Source: Rubrivirga marina (GTDB lineage Bacteria; Bacteroidota; Rhodothermia; Rhodothermales; Rubricoccaceae). Taken from it: a stretch of DNA of 64,000 nt. Location of the stretch: the NCBI RefSeq assembly GCF_002283365.1, contig NZ_MQWD01000001.1, forward strand, positions 435,694 through 499,693, given 5' to 3'. Under the pieces are notes generated by a model. That model searched no databases and was not told the DNA's origin. It saw nothing but the letters and a program-made list of their open reading frames with translations. The translations under genes and the position numbers were made by a program. Position 1 is the first letter of the stretch, and every line of letters begins with the position of its first letter. Of the stretch, positions 16,556 to 24,972 are shown one piece after another.

Positions 16556-17800
16556 ATGCGCGTGTTCGTCACCACGGCCGGCTCACGGGGCGACGTCCAG
16601 CCCTACGTGGCCCTCGCCGCCGGGCTCCGGGACGCCGGCCACGACGTGACGCTGTCGACGGCCGGCCGCTTTGAACCGCTTGCCGAGGCCCACGGCGTCC
16701 CGTTCGCCCCGACGACGAACGCGCTCCTCCACCTCATGGACGAGCCAGCGATCCGCCAGGGGCTGGAGACGATGACGGGCCTCGGGCCGATGCTCCGCCA
16801 GATGCCACGGCTGGTCAGGCTGAGCGGCGCCGTCCAGGCCGAGCTCGTCGACGACTCGTGGGAGGCCATCGGCGACGCCGCGCCGGACGTGATCGTCTCC
16901 AACCAGAAGGCGTACTGGGGGCCGTCGTTCGCCGCCCACCTCGGCGCGCGCTCCATCTTCGCCGTCCTCCAACCGGTCTACGTCCCGACCGGCACGGCGC
17001 CGCTGGCGGGCGCCCCGGCCCTCCCGCTCGGCGCGGCCTACAACCGGCTGACGTACCGCGCCGTCGCACTCGGCCTCCGCGCCTCCGCCCGCCGCTATCT
17101 CGCCGGCTGGCGGAAGCGGACCGGCGCAGGCCCGCCGCCACGCGCGGCGGTCCCGACCGTCCACGGCATGAGTCGACACGTCGTCCCCGAGCCGCCCGAC
17201 TGGCCGGACTGGGCAGCGATGTCTGGCTACTGGTTCGTGGAGGAACCGTCCTGGGCACCGCCGCCCGATCTCCAAGCGTTCCTCGACGCGGGCGAGCCGC
17301 CGGTCTACGTCGGCTTCGGGAGCCTCGCCGGACGCGACCCGGAGCGGGCGACACGGCTCGTGGTCGAGGCCCTCCGGGCCGCTGGCGTCCGCGGACTGCT
17401 GGCGACCGGCTGGGGTGGACTCGCTCCCACCGACCTCGGTGACGACCTGTTCATGATCGAGCAGGCGCCACACGACGCGCTCTTTCCACTGTGCGCCGCT
17501 GTGGTCCACCACGGCGGGGCTGGGACGACGGCGGCCGGCCTCCGCGCGGGGCGGCCGACGGTGATCTGTCCGTTCTTCGGCGACCAGCCGTTCTGGGGCC
17601 GCCGCGTCCACACCCTCGGCGCCGGGCCTGCGCCCGTCAAACAGACCGACCTCACGCCGGTCACGCTGGCAGCGATGATCACCGAAGCGACCACGTCCGC
17701 CTCGGTGCGCCAGCGGGCGGAGGCGTTCGGCGAGGCGATCCGGGCGGAGGACGGGGTCGCGAACGCGGTCGCGTTCATCGAGCGGTTCGGCTCGCGGTAG
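16556..17800 (+). CDS. Glycosyltransferase, GT1/UGT (sterol-glucosyltransferase-like)
   Basis: GT-B fold glycosyltransferase, 414 residues from ATG 16556. The N-terminal 'MRVFVTTAGSRGDVQPYVALA' is the GT28/UGT acceptor-side signature shared with sterol glucosyltransferases and antibiotic glycosyltransferases such as GtfA/B. The C-terminal donor-binding part 'VVHHGGAGTTAAGLRAG' through 'PFFGDQPFWGRRV' (about 318-350) binds a nucleotide sugar. Likely substrate is a lipid, carotenoid or polyketide-like molecule; carotenoid glucosides are common in pigmented Bacteroidota, but no pigment genes are adjacent. The frame is open far upstream, without similarity. Confidence 0.85.
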   Translation: MRVFVTTAGSRGDVQPYVALAAGLRDAGHDVTLSTAGRFEPLAEAHGVPFAPTTNALLHLMDEPAIRQGLETMTGLGPMLRQMPRLVRLSGAVQAELVDDSWEAIGDAAPDVIVSNQKAYWGPSFAAHLGARSIFAVLQPVYVPTGTAPLAGAPALPLGAAYNRLTYRAVALGLRASARRYLAGWRKRTGAGPPPRAAVPTVHGMSRHVVPEPPDWPDWAAMSGYWFVEEPSWAPPPDLQAFLDAGEPPVYVGFGSLAGRDPERATRLVVEALRAAGVRGLLATGWGGLAPTDLGDDLFMIEQAPHDALFPLCAAVVHHGGAGTTAAGLRAGRPTVICPFFGDQPFWGRRVHTLGAGPAPVKQTDLTPVTLAAMITEATTSASVRQRAEAFGEAIRAEDGVANAVAFIERFGSR

Positions 17801-17902
17801 GTCCGACCGAACGCCCAGGGGGGGCGGGGCCGAGTTCGCCGACGGTTGCCGGTCCCATCCGCGTGGCGACGCTACCCTGACCGCCTGCGAACCGACCGAC
17901 CG

Positions 17903-19039
17903 ATGCCCCTGACCTTCGAGCTCCAGGCCGAGTGCCCCGAAACCGGCGCCCGCGCCGGCCTCCTCCACACCGACCACGGGACGGTCGAGACGCCCATGTT
18001 CATGCCGGTCGGGACGGTCGGCAGCGTCAAGGCCGTCGCCCCGCGGACGCTCCGCGACGACCTCGGCGTCCAGATCCTCCTCGGCAACACGTACCACCTC
18101 GCGCTCCGCCCCGGCCGCGACGTGCTCCGGACGGTCGGCGGGCTCCACCCGTTCATGCAGTGGGACGGCCCGATCCTCACCGACTCGGGCGGCTTCCAGG
18201 TGTTCTCCCTCGCCGATCTCCGGAAGGTGACCGAGGAGGGCGTCCGCTTCCGGAACCACCTCGACGGCCAGTACCTCACGTTCACGCCCGAGTCCGTCGT
18301 CGACACGCAGCGCGACATCGGGTCGGACATCATGATGGTGCTCGACGAGCTCACGCCGGCGACCGTCGACGAGGCCGAGGCGCGGCGGGCGAACGCGCGG
18401 ACGGTCCGCTGGGCCGAGCGGGCCTTTGCGCACTACCGCGCGACGGAGCCCCACTACGGGCACCACCAGGCCCTCTTCCCCATCGTCCAAGGGGCCGTCT
18501 TCCCCGACGTCCGCCGGGAGAGCGCCGAAGCCCTCCTCCAGCTCGACGCCGAGGGCTACGCCATCGGCGGGCTGGCGGTCGGCGAGGAGGCCGAGGTCAT
18601 GTACGACACCGTCGCCCTGACGAACGAGGTTCTCCCGCAGGACCGGCCGCGCTACCTCATGGGCGTCGGGACGCCCCAGAACCTGATCGAGAACGTGGCC
18701 CGCGGCGTCGACCTGTTCGACTGCGTGATGCCCACGCGGAACGCCCGGACCGGGACGCTCTTCACGACCGACGGCACGGTCAACATCAAGAACGCCCGGT
18801 TCAAGACCGACACGTCGGCCATCGACGAGGCGCTCGACGTGTACCACAGCCGGACGTTCTCGAAGGCGTACCTCCGCCACCTCACGAAGGCCAACGAGCC
18901 GCTCTACATGGAGATCGCGAGCGTCCAGAACCTCGCGCTCTACCTCTGGACGATGCGGTCGATGCGGGCGGCGATCCTGGAGGGCCGCTTCCCCGCCTTC
19001 CGCCGCGAGTGGTCCGACCGCCTCGTGCAGAAGGCGTAG
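17903..19039 (+). CDS. tgt: tRNA-guanine transglycosylase Tgt, zinc site lost
   Basis: Exchanges guanine-34 for the queuosine precursor in tRNAs with GUN anticodons. 378 residues from ATG 17903. The core is intact: 'DSGGFQVFSL' with Asp94, 'GLAVGE', and the nucleophile segment 'DLFDCVMPTRNARTGTLFT'. The C-terminal zinc site is missing. Where the family has C-x-C-x-x-C before 'SRAYLHHL', this protein reads 'AIDEALDVYHSRTFSKAYL', with no cysteine, and the fourth ligand His (in 'HN') is Gln ('SVQNLALY'). The fold may be held differently, or partly impaired. It stands alone, 102 bp after the glycosyltransferase. Confidence 0.9.
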   Translation: MPLTFELQAECPETGARAGLLHTDHGTVETPMFMPVGTVGSVKAVAPRTLRDDLGVQILLGNTYHLALRPGRDVLRTVGGLHPFMQWDGPILTDSGGFQVFSLADLRKVTEEGVRFRNHLDGQYLTFTPESVVDTQRDIGSDIMMVLDELTPATVDEAEARRANARTVRWAERAFAHYRATEPHYGHHQALFPIVQGAVFPDVRRESAEALLQLDAEGYAIGGLAVGEEAEVMYDTVALTNEVLPQDRPRYLMGVGTPQNLIENVARGVDLFDCVMPTRNARTGTLFTTDGTVNIKNARFKTDTSAIDEALDVYHSRTFSKAYLRHLTKANEPLYMEIASVQNLALYLWTMRSMRAAILEGRFPAFRREWSDRLVQKA

Positions 19040-19080
19040 CGCCAGCCCACCCGCCTCGGCGTCGAAGCGGAGGGGGTCGG

Positions 19081-19455
19081 CTACCAGAAGCCGTCGTCCT
19101 CCCGCTGGCGGACCGCCTCGGCCCGCCGCTCGGCGATCTGGCGGATCAGGTCCTCCGGCAGTGGCTGGTCGTAGCGGACCTTGAGGTAGTTCTTCGTCGC
19201 GGCGTACGGCCCGAGCGCGTCGCGGAACGGGTCCAGCCCCTCGGGCGACGGGGCGAAGGCGAGGTGGGCCGTGAACGCCGAGAACGAGAAGAGGTAGCGC
19301 GGCTCGACGTAGAACGGCGCGTTCCACTTGATGACCTCGTCGGCCTCGGGCGCGACCTCGCGCAGGAGCGCGCGGAGACGCCGGAGGTGGCCCCGCCCCG
19401 CCTCGGGCGCGGCGTCGATGTAGGCGTCTACGGTCGTCGGTCGGTCGGCAGCCAT
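19081..19455 (-). CDS. DUF1801-family protein
   Basis: 124 residues, cytoplasmic. It matches the DUF1801/YdhG-type pattern: 'TVDAYIDAAPEAGRGHLRRL' at the N-terminus, 'EVIKWNAPFYV' in the middle and 'ATKNYLKVRYDQPLPEDLI' near the end. Members are small alpha/beta proteins of unknown biochemical role. It converges with tgt. Confidence 0.8.
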   Translation of the reverse strand: MAADRPTTVDAYIDAAPEAGRGHLRRLRALLREVAPEADEVIKWNAPFYVEPRYLFSFSAFTAHLAFAPSPEGLDPFRDALGPYAATKNYLKVRYDQPLPEDLIRQIAERRAEAVRQREDDGFW

Positions 19456-19494
19456 CGGCTCGGGTCGGGCTCGGCGTCAGGATAGCGCGAGTAC

Positions 19495-19524
19495 GCCCGC
19501 CTCGGCGACGGCACCGAGGCGGGC
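19495..19524. repeat. Dispersed GC palindrome
   Basis: Arms GCCCGCCTCGG and CCGAGGCGGGC with an 8-nt loop, 10 bp past the stop of the minus-strand serine hydrolase gene. A shorter partial copy is at 19050-19071, between tgt and the DUF1801 gene. Confidence 0.65.
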
Positions 19525-19533
19525 GGGGCCGGG

Positions 19534-21516
19534 CTACTCGAACCGCTCGAAGCGGAGGTCGCGGGCCCGGCCCGCGTCGACGGTGAAGGCGACGACGGCG
19601 CCCGACGCGTCGCGCTCGAACGCGACGGTGAAGGCGCCGGCCATGAACGTGTCGCCCGTCGTGTGGCGGAGCGCCTGGCCCTCCGGGAAGCGGAGGCTGG
19701 AGGCGCGGAGCTCGCCGTCCTCGACCTCGATCGTGCGGAACGCCTCCAGCGTCGCGCTGGCGTACTGCCCCACGTAGTCGTCGAGGTCGATGGGCTCGGC
19801 CGCCTCCGCCGGCTCCACGCCGAGCTTCGTGGCCCGGTGGTCGCCGTTCTGGTGGAGCGTCGCCGAACGGACGACGCCGTCGGCGTCGCGGTGGAACGTG
19901 ACCGACGCGTCGACGACCGTGACCGCGAACGTCGAGTCGGAGACCGGGACGATCGGGGCCTCGGGCTGGCCCGTCGCCTGGGTCACGTAGCCCCCGTCGT
20001 CGCCGCGGCGGAAGGCGAGGACGAAGTCGGGCGCGATGTCGAGCGCGTACTCGCCGGCGTAGTCGTCGAAGAGCGCGTCGTCGAAGTCGACGGCCTCGGG
20101 ACCGTCCGCCTCGGCGGCGGGCTCGTCCGAGCCGTCGGGGATCCGGTCCTCAAAGAACGCCTCGGCAACTTGGCCCGCGAGGGCGTCGACGTCGGCCGGC
20201 GAGTTCGTCAGGACGATCACGCCGAAGTCGAGCTCCGGCACGAACGCGAACGATGAGCGGTGGGCCGAGTCGGCGCCGCCGTGGTGGATGCGCGTCACGC
20301 TCCCCAGCTTCTCGATGAACAGGCCGAGCCCGTAGCTCGTCGTGTCGCCGTCGGCGAGGACGTAGCGCGTCGTCATCTGGTCGACGGCGTCCTGGCCGCC
20401 GAGCGTCGGCGTCCAGTAGCGCCCCATCCACCGCGCGAGATCGCCGAGGGTCGAGTAGATCCCGCCCGCGCCGATGGCGCCGCCGAGGTCGCGGGCGTCC
20501 TTCCAGCCCTCGTCGCCGGACACGTAGCCCTGGGCGCTGTTCGGCACGAGCGTCGACGGCGTCGCGCGGACGACCGTGTGCTCCATCCCCATCGGCTCGA
20601 ACACGTTCTCAGCCATCCACTCGGGGAACGGCTGGCCCGTCACGCGCTCGACCACGAGCGCCGCCAGCCCGTACCCGCTGTTGTTGTAGTTCCACTCCGT
20701 CCCCGGCGCGTTCTGGAGCTCCGGCTGGCGCTGGATGAGCGCGACGATCTCCGCCCGGTCGACGTGGTCGCCCTCGTCGAGCCGGCGCCCACCGACGGCG
20801 AGCGCGTTGAGGAACTCGCGGTAGCCGCTCGTGTGCGTGAGGAGGTTCCGCAGCGTGACCGTCTCGCCGAAGTCCGGCAGCTCCGGCACGTACTCCCGGA
20901 CGTCGTCGTCGAGGTCGAGCTCGCCGCGCTGCTCCAGCAGGAGGAGCGCGAACGCCGTGAACTGCTTCGACGTCGAGCCGATGTTCGACCGCGTGTCGAC
21001 GGTCATCGGGACACTGTGCGTGAGGTTGGCCGTCCCGTAGGCGCTCTGGTAGACGACCTCGCCGCCGTCGACGACGGCCACGAGCGCACCGGGCGCGCCG
21101 TCGCGGTTCCGCTGCGCGAAGATCTGGTCGACGCGGCCCTCGGGCGTCGCCGCCAGCGGCTCGACCCGCTCCACCGTGAGGACGTAGGCGCCGGCCTCCT
21201 CCTCGAACGGCGTGACCGTGAGCGTGTACGTCCCGCCCGCCTCGGCCTCGAACTGGAAGAGGTCGTCGCCGCGGGCCGTCTCGTCGAACCGACCGACCTC
21301 GTCGCCGTCGGGCCCCGTGACGGTCACGACCACGTCGGCGGTTTCTTGAAAGGCCGCCCCTGTGACGAAGGAGCCGGCGTCGAGGTCGAGCGCGTAGGCG
21401 TCGGCGCCGTCGGCGGCGAGGGTGCCGGCACGCGGCTGGCCCGGGTCGATCGGCTGCTGTGCCGAGGCGGACAGGGCGAGAGCGAGGAACAGGGCGAGGA
21501 CGGGCGCGAGGCGCAT
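19534..21516 (-). CDS. Secreted serine hydrolase (class C beta-lactamase fold)
   Basis: 660 residues from ATG 21516. Residues 1-20 are a signal peptide ending 'ALSASAQ'. Residues about 25-120 form a pre-peptidase-like beta domain ('GSFVTGAAFQETADVVVTV'). The beta-lactamase/penicillin-binding-protein-like domain (about 130-460) has S181-T-S-K184, Y277-N-N279 and a third motif 'HHGGAD', so the triad is complete. The C-terminal 190 residues are two lipocalin-like beta modules ('DYAGEYALDIAP' and 'DYVGQYASATLE') common behind this family. Probably a periplasmic or extracellular esterase or D-aminopeptidase; substrate unknown. Confidence 0.88.
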   Translation of the reverse strand: MRLAPVLALFLALALSASAQQPIDPGQPRAGTLAADGADAYALDLDAGSFVTGAAFQETADVVVTVTGPDGDEVGRFDETARGDDLFQFEAEAGGTYTLTVTPFEEEAGAYVLTVERVEPLAATPEGRVDQIFAQRNRDGAPGALVAVVDGGEVVYQSAYGTANLTHSVPMTVDTRSNIGSTSKQFTAFALLLLEQRGELDLDDDVREYVPELPDFGETVTLRNLLTHTSGYREFLNALAVGGRRLDEGDHVDRAEIVALIQRQPELQNAPGTEWNYNNSGYGLAALVVERVTGQPFPEWMAENVFEPMGMEHTVVRATPSTLVPNSAQGYVSGDEGWKDARDLGGAIGAGGIYSTLGDLARWMGRYWTPTLGGQDAVDQMTTRYVLADGDTTSYGLGLFIEKLGSVTRIHHGGADSAHRSSFAFVPELDFGVIVLTNSPADVDALAGQVAEAFFEDRIPDGSDEPAAEADGPEAVDFDDALFDDYAGEYALDIAPDFVLAFRRGDDGGYVTQATGQPEAPIVPVSDSTFAVTVVDASVTFHRDADGVVRSATLHQNGDHRATKLGVEPAEAAEPIDLDDYVGQYASATLEAFRTIEVEDGELRASSLRFPEGQALRHTTGDTFMAGAFTVAFERDASGAVVAFTVDAGRARDLRFERFE

Positions 21517-21623
21517 GGAGAGCGTGGTGTGTGTCGGCTCGTGCGTTCGGACGATCGGCCTCCAAGTTGCGGCTCCCCCGGCCTCGGTGTCGAGGCGGAC
21601 GGGGCCGCGGCGTGGGCCGACAC

Positions 21624-21662
21624 AAAAAACGGCGGGGCGGAGCCCGAAGGCCCCGCCCCGCC
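21624..21662 (-). terminator. Rho-independent terminator of the 21687-24653 gene
   Basis: On the minus strand GGCGGGGCGGGGCC-TTCG-GGCTCCGCCCCGCC is followed by G and TTTTTT (A-run at 21624-21629). It lies 24 bp past the stop. The same hairpin core occurs at 24918-24949 and 29014-29043. Confidence 0.85.
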
Positions 21663-21686
21663 GCGGTCCGTCAGAGGACGCGGTCG

Positions 21687-24653
21687 CTAGCGGACGACCG
21701 TGACCGTTCGGCTGACCATCACGTCCTCGCCCTGGAGCCGGAGGACGTAGACCCCCGAGGCGAGGCCGGCCGCGTCGAGACGCGCCGTCCGCTCCTGCGG
21801 GCCGGCCGGGCCGTCGGCCACGACGGCGACCTGGCGGCCGAGCATGTCGAACAGGGCGACCGACACGTCGCCCGCCGTCTCCAGCGAGTACCGGACCGTC
21901 GCGCCCGTCCGGATCGGGTTCGTCACCGAGAGCGTCGCCGCGGTCTCCTCGACCGGGTTCTCCGCGGCGACCTCCCCGGCCGGCGTGATCGACAGGTTGT
22001 CGATGTAGATCGTGTTGCCGACGTTGGCCGCGTACGAGAAGTGGATCGGCGCGCGGATCTCGGTGACCCCATCGGGCACCGTGAACTCGACCGTGAACTC
22101 CTGCCACTCCGTCGTCAGCGCGGCGTCACTGATCCGGCCGAGCTCGTTGTACGACGGGGCCGGCTGACCAATGGTGAAGCTGGCGGTCCCACCGTCGGTC
22201 TCGGACCGGGCCCACACCGAGTAGAGGTAGGTCCGGCCGGCCTCGACCGTGAGCGGCTCAGCTGCCACCTCGATCTCCCAGGGGTTCGCGCCGGTCCCGT
22301 TGACCGTAACGGCGAGCGACTGGTCGCCCTCATAGGCCACGTCGTCGACGATGGCGAACTCGGGGGCCATCGTGACCGCCCCACCGACGTTGAGCGCGAA
22401 GCCGGGGACGTCGCCGCCGGTGACCACGCCCGGAGCCGGCATCTCGAACCCGCCGTTCACCACGACGTCGAGCGACGGCGCCGGCGCGTCGATGTCGGCC
22501 GCGTCGAGGACGAGGAGCTGGAAGCCGCCTTCGGGGTCGTCGGCGTTGAACTGGCCGATGACGCCAATGATGCCGACGGGCCCGTCCGGGATCGGCGTGT
22601 CGTCGACCGTCGTGTCGTCCGCGTTCGGGACGCGGAGCGTGACGAGGCCGCTGGCCTCGGAGTTGTCGTCGATGAGGTAGGTCGTGGCCGCCGTGAAGGC
22701 GCCCGACCCGTCGACCGTCACGCCGGCGACGTAGACGAGCTCGCCTTCGTAGTCCTCGCCGTTCGCGGCGAGCTCGGCGAGCGTGACCACCTGCGGTTGC
22801 GGGACTGCGGCCGTGCCCGTGACCTCGTAGCTCTCGAGGTCGCCCCCGTTGATCTGGAGGAGGCCCCGGAACTCCGAGAGCGTCCCCGTCACGTCGAGCA
22901 CGGTGCCCGGCCCGACGTCGCCGCTGGCGATGGCGTCGAACAGGTCACCCGAGGTCTGGCGGATCGTGAGGGCGCCCGTCTCGTCCTGGAGGTACAGGAA
23001 CGCGCCGGCCGCGCGCGTCACGACGCCCTCGATGCGGACCGTGGCGCCGACGCCCTCAGCGCGGGCCTCGGCGATCGGGACGATCTCGTCCCCGCCGCCA
23101 CCGCCGGACGCGTTGCCGACGTCCTCGGCGTTGATGAGCAAGAGCTGGTAGCCCCCGTCCGGGTCGTCGGCGTTGAACTGGCCGATGATAGCCGTGACGT
23201 CGGCGACCTCCGGGATCTCGGTCCCGTCGACCGTGCTGTCGGAGCCGTTCGGCACGCGGGCCGTGACCACGCCGGAGTCGTCCGAGTCGTCGGAGACTGT
23301 GTAGGTCGTGGCCGCGGAGAACGTGCCGGTCTCCGCGAACGAGACGTTCCGGACCGTGACGAGCTCGCCCTCGTAGGCCTCGCCATTCTCGGCGAGCTCG
23401 GCGAGCGTGACCACCTGCGGCTCCGGCGCGTCGGTCGTGCCGAGGACGTCGTAGCTCTCGAGGTCGCTGCCGTTGATTTGGAGGAGGCCCCGGAACTCGG
23501 ACAGCGTGCCCGTCAGGCGGATCTGCGTGCCCGGCGCGACGGCGCCGCTAGCGACGGCGTCGAACAGCGGGCCCGAGGTCTGGCGGATCGCGAGGCCGCC
23601 CGTCTCGTCCTGGACGTAGAGGAACGCGCCGGCGGCGCGCGACACGACGCCCTCGATGGTCACCGACTCCCCGACGCCCGCGGCGCGGGCGTCCGCGACG
23701 GTCGCCGTCTGGGGCGCGTCGTCGACGGTGACCGTCAGGATGTTCGGGGACCCGGTCACGGCGTCGCCGCTCGTCACGGCGAGGCGGAACGTGGCCGTCT
23801 CCGGGCCCTCAACGAGGTCGTCATCGGCGAAGACGAACGTGACCTCGGCCATGTTGTCCCGTGCGCGCTGACCCGGGAACGTCGCGGACGCGACCGAGGC
23901 GCTCGCGAAGTCCGCCGTGGTGGCGGAGCTGGCCCCGCCGACGAAGCTCACGAGGACGGTGACGGGGCCCGACGGCTCGTTCTCGTTGTAGTCGAGCTCG
24001 AGGGCCACCGTGAGGGTGTCGCCCTCGCGGACCATCCGGGTCTCGTCGGCGAACGAGACCTCGACCGGATCGGGATCCGGCGGCGCCGGCGACTCGAACG
24101 TCTGGCCCGTGTTGACCGCGCCCAACGTCGCGGCCATCGGGCTGGCCCACGTGAACCCGTCATAGGTGGCGCTCGTCCCGGTCAGCTGGAGCGAGAATCC
24201 GACCGGCGTATCGCCGGCCTCGGAGACGCCGATGTCGTCGCTGGTCTCGCCGTTGGCCGGGCCGTTGGTGGCCGTGAACGACCCCTCGTAGGAGAGGAAC
24301 TGGAGGACGTCCCCCTCGGTCGTGCTGAGGGCGATCCCGTCGGGCGAGCCGTTCTGGATGCCGTTGGACGGGAAGGAGTAGGTGTAGAGCGTGTAGCCGT
24401 TCTGGCTCGCACCGACCGTGAGATCGGCGCCGCTGACCGTGTTGTACGACGCGCCACCGCTGCCGTTGTAGAGCGTGATGACGACGTCCTCGACGTCGAG
24501 GATGCCGTCCGCGACGGCGATCTCGACGAACTCGCCGGTGTCACCGCCGTCGTTGTCGTAGTGGAACTCGTTGAGGAACGCACTCTGCGCGAGAGCCGAC
24601 GGGGCGGCGATCAGCGCGGCGAGCGTGAAGAAGAGAGAGAAGCGAAGTCGCAT
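21687..24653 (-). CDS. Modular secreted surface protein with sorting domain
   Basis: 988 residues from ATG 24653. Order of parts: signal peptide (1-23); lamin-tail-like domain ('FLNEFHYDNDGGDTGEFVEIA', to about 180); Calx-beta-like domain (about 195-310); two tandem OB-fold-like domains (about 315-510 and 525-715) sharing 'GAFLYVQDETGGLAIRQTSG' / 'GAFLYLQDETGALTIRQTSG'; a carbohydrate-binding CBM4/9-like jelly roll from about 728 ('VVNGGFEMPAPG'); and a C-terminal type A sorting domain (about 905-988, 'LFDMLGRQVAV', ending 'SRTVTVVR'). The sorting domain implies export by the type IX system or its local equivalent. No catalytic site is visible; adhesion or polymer binding is likely. Confidence 0.85.
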   Translation of the reverse strand: MRLRFSLFFTLAALIAAPSALAQSAFLNEFHYDNDGGDTGEFVEIAVADGILDVEDVVITLYNGSGGASYNTVSGADLTVGASQNGYTLYTYSFPSNGIQNGSPDGIALSTTEGDVLQFLSYEGSFTATNGPANGETSDDIGVSEAGDTPVGFSLQLTGTSATYDGFTWASPMAATLGAVNTGQTFESPAPPDPDPVEVSFADETRMVREGDTLTVALELDYNENEPSGPVTVLVSFVGGASSATTADFASASVASATFPGQRARDNMAEVTFVFADDDLVEGPETATFRLAVTSGDAVTGSPNILTVTVDDAPQTATVADARAAGVGESVTIEGVVSRAAGAFLYVQDETGGLAIRQTSGPLFDAVASGAVAPGTQIRLTGTLSEFRGLLQINGSDLESYDVLGTTDAPEPQVVTLAELAENGEAYEGELVTVRNVSFAETGTFSAATTYTVSDDSDDSGVVTARVPNGSDSTVDGTEIPEVADVTAIIGQFNADDPDGGYQLLLINAEDVGNASGGGGGDEIVPIAEARAEGVGATVRIEGVVTRAAGAFLYLQDETGALTIRQTSGDLFDAIASGDVGPGTVLDVTGTLSEFRGLLQINGGDLESYEVTGTAAVPQPQVVTLAELAANGEDYEGELVYVAGVTVDGSGAFTAATTYLIDDNSEASGLVTLRVPNADDTTVDDTPIPDGPVGIIGVIGQFNADDPEGGFQLLVLDAADIDAPAPSLDVVVNGGFEMPAPGVVTGGDVPGFALNVGGAVTMAPEFAIVDDVAYEGDQSLAVTVNGTGANPWEIEVAAEPLTVEAGRTYLYSVWARSETDGGTASFTIGQPAPSYNELGRISDAALTTEWQEFTVEFTVPDGVTEIRAPIHFSYAANVGNTIYIDNLSITPAGEVAAENPVEETAATLSVTNPIRTGATVRYSLETAGDVSVALFDMLGRQVAVVADGPAGPQERTARLDAAGLASGVYVLRLQGEDVMVSRTVTVVR

Positions 24654-24972
24654 CTGGGAGGGCTGGGATGGGGAAGGGAGTCCGAACGGACGTCGCGGGC
24701 GGAGGGTCCGCGGCGCTCGAAGGGAAACAATCGGATGATCTGCGAGGCCCCGTCCGCGTCGCGGAACGGCCTCCCGACGAACGTAGCCGGGCCTGCCGGG
24801 GCGGGCCAGGGGCAATCCGTCGGCACTCCTCAGAATACGTCGCGCGAGGGATCCGGTCCCCTGGCATGGCACAGGGGGCCGATCTCCAGTAAAACCAGCG
24901 GGGCACGACCCTACAGCAGCGGGGCGGAGCCCGAAGGCCCCGCCCCGCTGAGGCGTCACCGAGGTGGACGCG
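24654..24972. other. Intergenic region with terminator-like hairpin
   Basis: 319 bp without a gene, between two minus-strand surface-protein genes. The hairpin AGCGGGGCGGAGCCC-GAAG-GCC...CGCT at 24918-24949 matches the core of the terminators at 21631-21662 and 29014-29043, but has no T-run on the minus strand, so it may be a weakened terminator of the 24973-28785 gene. The promoter of the 21687-24653 gene must lie in the rest; none was identified. Confidence 0.6.
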
